Shown here piece after piece: positions 57,902-64,000 of a stretch of DNA of 64,000 bases (the stretch's first letter is position 1; the number at the start of each line of letters is the position of its first letter). The stretch comes from Acephala macrosclerotiorum. Taxonomy: Eukaryota; Ascomycota; Leotiomycetes; Helotiales; Mollisiaceae. The DNA lies in assembly GCA_014904845.1 (NCBI GenBank), contig MU119276.1, forward strand, positions 62,001 to 126,000, read 5' to 3'. The position numbers and the translations under genes were made by a program. A model generated the notes under the pieces. That model saw only the letters and a program-made list of their open reading frames with translations, had not been told where the DNA came from and made no database searches.

Positions 57902-58663
57902 TTGCCAAATGAAGGAACGATGAGCGAGATAAATGCAGACGTCTCACCGTACTGTGCCTCAAGATCGAGGAAAGTAGATGTTGTCTTCAACAAGCAAGCT
58001 CGAAAACTGATCGCAAAAGGCATCATCATCGATAAAGTTGTCCAAGTGCTCGACATGCCGCAGCCGTATCCAGGATTGACGATGCCCAGGCAATGAAAGG
58101 AACAGGCACTAGCTTTCAAACCCCGGAAGGAGGAAGGGGTATCGGAGGCAGCTCAGACATCGGCAAACTTCGAGACCTTCTGGCGGGTGATCGTTCCCAA
58201 TAGAGACCAGGTTGAACTTGAGCTGGAGGACTTTGACACTGACCTTGATGACTCAAGCGGCTTTGATGATATCTTTAACCACTCAGAAAATCTTTCTAGG
58301 CTATATCGTGAACCAGCACCTGAGAAGTAGAGAAGAGACTGGGGAGAATGGCTCAAAGATGACTCGGCAGTGCCGGATACGACTACTTCGGGCTTCTTGA
58401 AAGGATTGGGCGCCTACATCGGAAGTAAGCGCTACATTATCATGGAGAAGTCGATGGGTCTGGGACCAGAAGGAACGAGGGAAGACGACATCGTCTGCGT
58501 CTTATTAGGCTGCTCTGTCCCAGTGATCCTGCGGACTTCGGAGAGCAATTCTGGAGAATTCTACTTGGTGGGAAAAGCCTACGTGCATGGTGCTATGGAT
58601 AGAGAAGTCATTGAGAAGTTGGATGCAAGTTACCGTGAACTACAAGCACTTTCCATAATCTGA
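57902..58663 (+). pseudogene. C-terminal relic of a HET-domain gene
   Basis: Only the C-terminal part of a HET-type protein remains. The order is KVDVVFNKQARKL, a FETFWRVIVPNRDQ segment typical of the linker after HET domains, then the end block MGLGPEGTREDDIVCVLLGCSVPVILR and YLVGKAYVHGAMD. In-frame stops at 58094 and 58328 and frame changes break it, and no HET core was found upstream. It is non-functional. Confidence 0.7.
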
Positions 58664-58811
58664 CTTTTGAACGCCAACACCCCGCCAGATGGCTAGAATC
58701 CCCAAAAATTATCAATGATTTAGCGTACTTCCAATGAAAACAACCTCGACAGCGGCAAATCTGGGCCAATGGTCAGTGAATGGTCCCCAATCACAGACGA
58801 TAAGACGAAGC

Positions 58812-59723
58812 TTACGCTGCTGTAGCCCCAAACACCTCAGTCAAAGTTGCCGAAGTGAAGAAAATGAGGACAGTAGAGAAAATTGCTGTAAAAAGAGTCA
58901 TTAAGCCAAATCTCTTCGTGACAGTGTTTGCGGTGTAAAGAACAATCATTGCTGCGATAGGTAGCAGTGTCGCGAAAATGGTTCCAATTGTCTTGGTAAC
59001 TTTGACTAGAGTACTTTCGTTGAATTTTCCGAGGCCGGCATCGACATCGATGACCGTGAATACCTTCTGTATCCAGTCAATGTAGGTAGTCTTGTAAACG
59101 AGTAGACATGCGTCACCTTCTGATCTCCCATACATCTGAAAAGTGGCTTCAAGATCCGCTTCTCGAAGAATTTGTGGAAAGGTACACTCTTGCGCACATT
59201 TGCGACGAGGACAAAATCATCATCGTAATCTTTGTCCCAAGTAAAACACTCACGAGCCACGGGAAAATCGTCCTGCAACTCGTTTGTAAGCCAAGCCCGA
59301 AGCCCATCTAGTGAGAAGGGTGACGGTGGCGGAAGTTTCTCAAGCAAGGCAACCTGCAACAAAGCCTCGTCTCCTTTTGTCAGCAAGAATGCCTGATCAT
59401 TGAGCACACCTGAAAGGTCACGCACTGTACTCTGTCAATTTCTTCCTGATCTTCAGGAAATTTTCTCGTTGACGGCTTGGAGTGGTGTCATCGAGTAATG
59501 CCTTGAAGCTTCTCGTATACCACTGTCGATCATGGTGCGCCGACCGATCATCATCTTCATTGCACGCCTGTTTGTAATGATCTTCCAGCTCTATCAGCTC
59601 GGCTTGCAAGCTCATGATCTTGAGCATATTCAGTGAGTCAAAGCGCCGAAAGATCGCGAGTTCTCGGCTTGCGCCCATCAACGCGGCAAGCTTTCGATAA
59701 CCTCGTAGTTTGGGTGTTGCCAT
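58812..59723 (-). CDS. DUF6594 membrane protein
   Basis: Exons 59723-59426, 59373-59117 and 59066-58812 (introns 52 and 50 nt) keep phase and encode 269 aa. The ATG at 59723 gives the family start (MATPKLRGYRKLAALMG). The DUF6594 pattern follows: RELAIFRRFDSLNMLKIMSLQAEL, an acidic EDDD, IRKKLTEY, LRAWLTNEL, and a C-terminus with two to three membrane helices (FATLLPIAAMIVLYTANTV, then FTAIFSTVLIFFTSATLTE) ending FGATAA. Members are abundant in fungal genomes and lie near incompatibility genes at times; their biochemical role is unknown. Confidence 0.85.
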
Positions 59724-60151
59724 GGGCTTGTGGCTGTAAGATATTGACAATATTCCAAATATTGTGGATGTGAGACCGAGACGGAAACAGTAATATAGTG
59801 GGAAGATAAAAAGCAATTATGGTGGTCTATTAGTGGAGTGAATGATCGTCGTATGATGTTGGTGTTGTTGCCCAGCAAGGCGACCAATCGACATTTAGCT
59901 CCCTTCAATTCGAGGACACCCTCAATTTGAAGAGGCTAAGACCAAGGCTGAATGATAATGACAGTCATGAGAACCGCATCGTGAAATGCAATTTCATGTC
60001 GCACAAGATATGCATAAGAAAGCCGGGTGCTGAGGGCGATGGCCAACTTTAAGCCTGATAACTTTTATCGAAGTATCATCGTATTTCGGTGACTCCATAC
60101 TTAGACCAAACTCAATACAATTCAATCATTCGGACAGTTGTTTCGCTCGAC
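59724..60151. other. divergent promoter region
   Basis: The spacer lies between divergent DUF6594 and retropepsin-like genes. No coding sequence was recognised. Confidence 0.5.
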
Positions 60152-61280
60152 ATGACGAAATTCGATCTCGGAGTTGGCGACCCTGTTGCCGCGACCTCAT
60201 TGGTCTTACAACTCATCACGGGCTTGCAAAACAATGAAGTACTCGAGAAGTTCTCCGAAGAAATGCCCGTCTACTACGCTGTCCTGGTCGAAGTCAAAGA
60301 CCTTATGGCCGGATCGCCACATGCACTTCCAGCATCAGCAAGAGCGGCACTAGATCTCTGTGAGCGAAGACAGGCGCGTCTCCTTGAATTTGTTCAAGAG
60401 AACAAAGACTCGAACAGATTAGGAGAGAAGATTCGAGAATTCAGAAGCGTTGGTATCTTCGGGACATTCTCATACAAAAATAAAGGGAAATTGTGGAATG
60501 AAGAGTTTGAAAGACGGTTCGATATGTGGAAAGGATCGGTCAAGCTGCTGAGAGAGTTGACGGTACAGTATGCAGCTGGATGCTCGAGAGATATACAAGA
60601 CCTAGGACTAATTATGACAGCTCAATCACACTTTGTCTCCTGCACCAAGGTCCACTTGACAGCCAATCTGTCTGTCACTCGGTCTTGCCGCCATCAGGCA
60701 GTATCACGGCGGACAGGGCATCGATTGGCGTAACAATTGCCGGTGCCATCGTAAACGGCGAGCAGTCCTGGGTGCCTGCAAAAGGATTACTTGACACGCA
60801 AGCTCAAGGTAAAGACAACAACTGGGTGACCAAGAGAATAGTCGAGCGCGCTGGCCTTCTTGACAAGATCCGGCCAATCGACGGCAAAGGAAGCACTTTC
60901 ACAGATTTCGAAGGCATTGTGCACAAAGTTCAGTCCCAGATTCGTCTGACATGGTTCCCCATTCGGATGGACGAGACAAGAGACACAAACTTCTTCGTAT
61001 CAGAAAAGGGATCGTTCGATATACTCTTCGGCCAGGAGTTTATGGATGGTTACGCACCTGCTCGTAACACTTTGCCCATTCTTTATCGGCCTGGTTCACC
61101 ATGTAAGGATCTCGTTCTAGCGATCCTGAATGAGCATTACTGACAATCTCAGATGAGGAAGCGCAAAAGAATGCCATTGCAGAACGAAAAAGGAGAGAAG
61201 CTAGAGCAGCAACAGATCAACAGGACGCAGAATATGCGAGAAAGTGGGACTCTGAACATGGAGGAGGCACGCAAAGTTGA
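60152..61280 (+). CDS. fungal protein with helical N-terminus and retropepsin-like domain
   Basis: Exons 60152-60567, 60621-61102 and 61153-61280 (53- and 50-nt introns) keep phase and give 341 aa. Residues 1-140 are helical (LVLQLITGLQNNEVLEKFSEEM, shown here from the start of the first helix) and resemble the N-terminal segments of fungal NLR/STAND-type proteins. Residues about 185-300 look like a retropepsin-like fold: WVPAKGLLDTQ, FTDFEGIVHKVQS and FDILFGQEFMDG. The usual DTG is DTQ here, followed by an extra AQGKDNN loop, so catalysis is doubtful. A charged C-terminal helix (ERKRREARAA) ends the protein. Function is unknown; a role in self/non-self signalling is only suggested by the architecture. 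Confidence 0.6.
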
Positions 61281-61635
61281 GAGAGAAGCATAGGCTTGGT
61301 AATTGAATCTTGTTTGTGTGGGATCCATGGATTTTGGTATTTGGAGTTGGTCGTAAACAAGATGAAGAGCTGCGTTGTCGTGGACGAATTGGACTTGTAT
61401 GGTTTATAAACACACTAATATCCGAACAGAGTTGACACAAGTTCAGTGCAACCATCTGACCACTAGGTCTGAAGCTGGGATAGGGACGCATGGATTCCTA
61501 GACGTCGGTCTGTGTAGGGACCAGACGCAGTACTGTGCTGCAAGTCTAGTAAAGGCGAAAGGTCGCCTTAAGTTCATTATGCTACCAGAAACACCTGCGC
61601 CGCTATCGTACAGCCTACCAATTCCTCTCAGCCAT
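61281..61635. other. convergent intergenic spacer
   Basis: About 355 bp between the 3' ends of the retropepsin-like gene and RPT1. No coding features. Confidence 0.55.
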
Positions 61636-63177
61636 CTAGTTGTATTGCATATAAGTAGCAGTAGAGTTGAACTTCAAGTTCCCCTTAATGACCTTGTCTA
61701 CCGCACTCAGGAAGTCCTTCTCGGTAGCGACCTTTCTTCGTGCACGGATAGCAAACATACCGGCCTCTGTGCACACACTCCTCAATTCGGCACCGGTTGA
61801 GTTGGGGCAAAGACGAGAAATCAGCTCCCATCTGATATCACGCTCGACAGACATGCTCTTGGCGTGGATTCGGAGAATATTCGCACGGCCCTCAAGATCT
61901 GGGAGAGAAAACTCAATCTTTCGGTCAATACGTCCAGGCCTCATCAGGGCAGGATCCAAGGTGGAAGGTCTGTTGGTGGCGAACATGACCTTGATGTTTC
62001 CTCGAGCATCGAAACCGTCCAGTTGAGTAATCAGCTCCAACATAGTTCTCTGCACTTCGTTGTCTCCTCCAGCACCATCATCGAAACGAGCACCTCCAAT
62101 AGCATCGATTTCATCAAAGAAAATGATGCATGCTTTCTTCGTCCGTGCCATCTCGAAAAGCTCTCGTACCATTCTTGCACCCTCTCCCACGTACTTCTGT
62201 ACCAACTCACTACCAATAACTCGGATAAATGTGGCATCGGTTCTATTGGCGACTGCTCTGGCGCAGAGAGTCTTTCCGGTTCCTGGAGGTCCGTACAGAA
62301 GAGCACCCTTTGGTGGATCAATACCAAGGTTGACGAATCGTTCTGGTGATAACAGTGGCATCTCGACGACCTCTCTTAGCTTCTCAACTTGTTCCTTGCA
62401 TCCTCCAACATCACCATATGTAACATCGGGCTTCTCCTCGACCGTCATCATCGTGACGCTGGCATCGATTTTGGGAGGTAATGGGAGGAGGATCTGATAC
62501 TTGTTTCGGTCGACACTGTAGAATTAGCACTGAACCCCGCCTCAAACACATGTCTGCTTACCCAACTCTCATGCCCTCCTCAATATCTGTAGGACTGACA
62601 CGCTCTCCGAGGTTAACCACGAACTTAGCGATTTGTTTGACGTTGATGACATATTTGCTCTTCTCGGCGTCCTTGTCGTCTGCAATAATCTTCGTACATC
62701 TCGCGACTTGGAGAGGTTGCTCTTCGGACATGCGCTGTCTGTCGGCGGCAACATCCCAGAGATGAGGTGGTGCTAATCCAGTATCTGATTCCTTCACACC
62801 AATCTTCTCGTTCACAGAGTTCTGCTTCTCCTTGATCTGCTGTTCGAGTTTCTTGAGAGCGGCTGCGTATGGCGCGGCGCCGTACGTCTTTAGGACTTGG
62901 ATATCTTCATCGGTGAGAGGTGTGATCTTCTTCTCTTCTATCTCATCGTCCGCGAACTAGGTTTCGTGTCAGCCACGGCTTCCAGCCCAGAAACGTCGCA
63001 GATACTTACATTCTTCGTATGCTTCTCCCAATTCTGCCCCGTGGCGCTATTTTCATGTGGTCAGCATTGGGATACAAGTGAGGAGGAAGTCAAGGCCGGG
63101 GACAGCTCCTTGGGAGGCCAGCGCTTTCAACAACCAAAGAGAGCAGCAGCTCCGCATGACAGTACTCACCTGGGCAT
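61636..63177 (-). CDS. RPT1: 26S proteasome regulatory ATPase subunit RPT1
   Basis: Exons 63177-63170, 63046-63010, 62956-62562 and 62515-61636 keep phase and give 439 aa, the normal length. The first coding exon is only 8 nt (ATG CCC AG). An N-terminal coiled coil ([13 protein letters not shown]) precedes the OB domain and AAA module: [23 protein letters not shown], Walker A GPPGTGKT, Walker [12 protein letters not shown], and [11 protein letters not shown]. The C-terminus is YMQYN as in Rpt1. It is one of six ATPases of the 19S base that unfold ubiquitinated proteins and feed them to the 20S core, in nucleus and cytoplasm. It is transcribed divergently from CCT4. Confidence 0.96.
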
Positions 63178-63486
63178 CTTGAATGATCGTAGAGGGTCGG
63201 GAGGCTGATGGGAGTTTGGAGGAAGAAATACGTCGAGAGGATGGTGGTGAAGCTCGTGGATGTTGTGTTGATGGCAAGGCGGAAGCTCTTACGAATGTCC
63301 CATGAATCGCGATGGCCTTCGGGACGCTAGTCCTAGACGGTGTTAGTGCGGGAGCTTCAAAATTCGGGCTTGGGAAAATCAAATGTACGCGGTTGATCAG
63401 GCAAAGACGCGACGAACAGCTATTCTCGACAACTTCACGAAAGATTTTCTGCGTCGTTGTACTGTAATAGCTCCGATAATCACGAG
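63178..63486. promoter_or_regulatory. shared divergent promoter of RPT1 and CCT4
   Basis: 309 bp separate the two start codons, so both 5' UTRs and both promoters lie here. I saw no clear TATA box and no full Rpn4-type site (GGTGGCAAA); GATGGCAAG at about 63271 is only a partial match. Confidence 0.6.
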
Positions 63487-64000
63487 ATGGCGCTCTCTCA
63501 AGCTTCTGCGAATTCTACAAATGCGTCCTTCAAGGTATGAGGTCTCGAAGCTTCGAAATAAATTAGCAACAGCTAATGTGGTATGCATAGGACAAGGAGA
63601 AGCCTATGGCAGTGCGCGCAGCGAACGTAAGTTGTATTCTACGTCCAGAGGGTGCAAATATTGACTTTTGTCTGTCCAGATTCTTGCTGCAAGAGGTATG
63701 CAACACCACCAGCCTGGAGACACAACTTACTAACCTCTCCAGCTGTCGCCGATGCCGTCAGAACTTCTCTTGGACCCCGTGGAATGGACAAGATGATCCA
63801 GTCGGGCAAGGGAGAGACCATAATCACGAATGATGGAAATACGATGTTAAAGAGCATGTCTGTCATGCACCCCTCAGCGAAGATGTTAGTAGACCTATCG
63901 GCGGCACAAGACGTTGAAGCCGGAGACGGGACCACATCTGTTGTTGTTATTGCAGGAAGTCTTCTTGGAGCCGCGGACAGATTATTACAGAAAGGCATAC
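63487..64000 (+). CDS. CCT4: CCT (TCP-1) chaperonin subunit delta, 5' part
   Basis: Exons 63487-63534, 63591-63626, 63680-63695 and 63743 to the window end keep phase. The gene runs off the window. A short N-terminus ([16 protein letters not shown]) leads to [12 protein letters not shown], a 16-nt micro-exon (ILAAR) and [20 protein letters not shown]. The ATP-site motif GDGTTSVVV follows, preceded by [11 protein letters not shown] and [14 protein letters not shown]. These match CCT4. The subunit is part of the eight-subunit cytosolic ring that folds actin, tubulin and WD40 proteins. Confidence 0.93.

Noticed and set aside
59374..59425. Frameshift in the DUF6594 gene
   Set aside because: A normal 52-nt intron (GTGCGT donor, AAAAG acceptor, CTGAC branch-like site) joins the frames and gives a better family match.
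63260..63280. Rpn4/PACE-like site in the RPT1-CCT4 promoter
   Set aside because: Only a partial match to GGTGGCAAA.
1..64000. CRISPR arrays, bacterial operon features, phage att sites
   Set aside because: The window is eukaryotic nuclear DNA with spliceosomal introns; no such structures were seen.

Overview
The window is nuclear DNA of a filamentous ascomycete (Pezizomycotina; probably Leotiomycetes, which is an inference from overall protein flavour). The reasons are multi-exon genes with GT-AG introns of about 45-90 nt, a Zn2Cys6 regulator, HET-domain genes, a CBM1-bearing cellobiose dehydrogenase, and stop codons of the type left by repeat-induced point mutation. I read gene models by splicing by eye; most were checked only by frame continuity and total length divisible by three.

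Layout. 0-9 kb is decayed: a HET-domain relic, a fungal membrane-protein gene with one in-frame TGA, and an aromatic-aminotransferase-like pseudogene split by a 413-bp terminal-inverted-repeat element. 9-15.3 kb holds an intact flavin amine oxidase, a Zn2Cys6 transcription factor and an F-box protein. 15.3-22.7 kb has two degenerate relatives of that F-box gene, an FAD monooxygenase, a GC-rich inverted repeat and an AT-rich tract. 22.7-25.6 kb is a long unknown gene with a decayed 3' end. 26.2-33 kb holds succinate dehydrogenase flavoprotein (SDHA) and cellobiose dehydrogenase. 34-45.5 kb holds a HET protein, a Pho84-like phosphate transporter gene interrupted by a piggyBac-like transposon with TIRs of about 116 bp, and a convergent pair: a subtilisin-like protease facing a 296-aa gasdermin-like protein. 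46-53.6 kb is housekeeping (REX exonuclease, Mis18-like protein, SET/MYND protein). 55-61.3 kb is again accessory (coiled-coil protein, secreted protein invaded by a small element, HET relic, DUF6594 protein, retropepsin-like protein). The window ends with the 26S proteasome ATPase RPT1 and the start of CCT4, transcribed divergently.

The most interesting system is the protease/gasdermin-like pair at about 42.0-45.4 kb. It matches the two-component fungal cell-death arrangement known from Podospora het-Q1/het-Q2, in a window also rich in HET genes and relics. Three separate terminal-inverted-repeat elements each sit inside a gene, and for each the empty site can be read back from the flanks.
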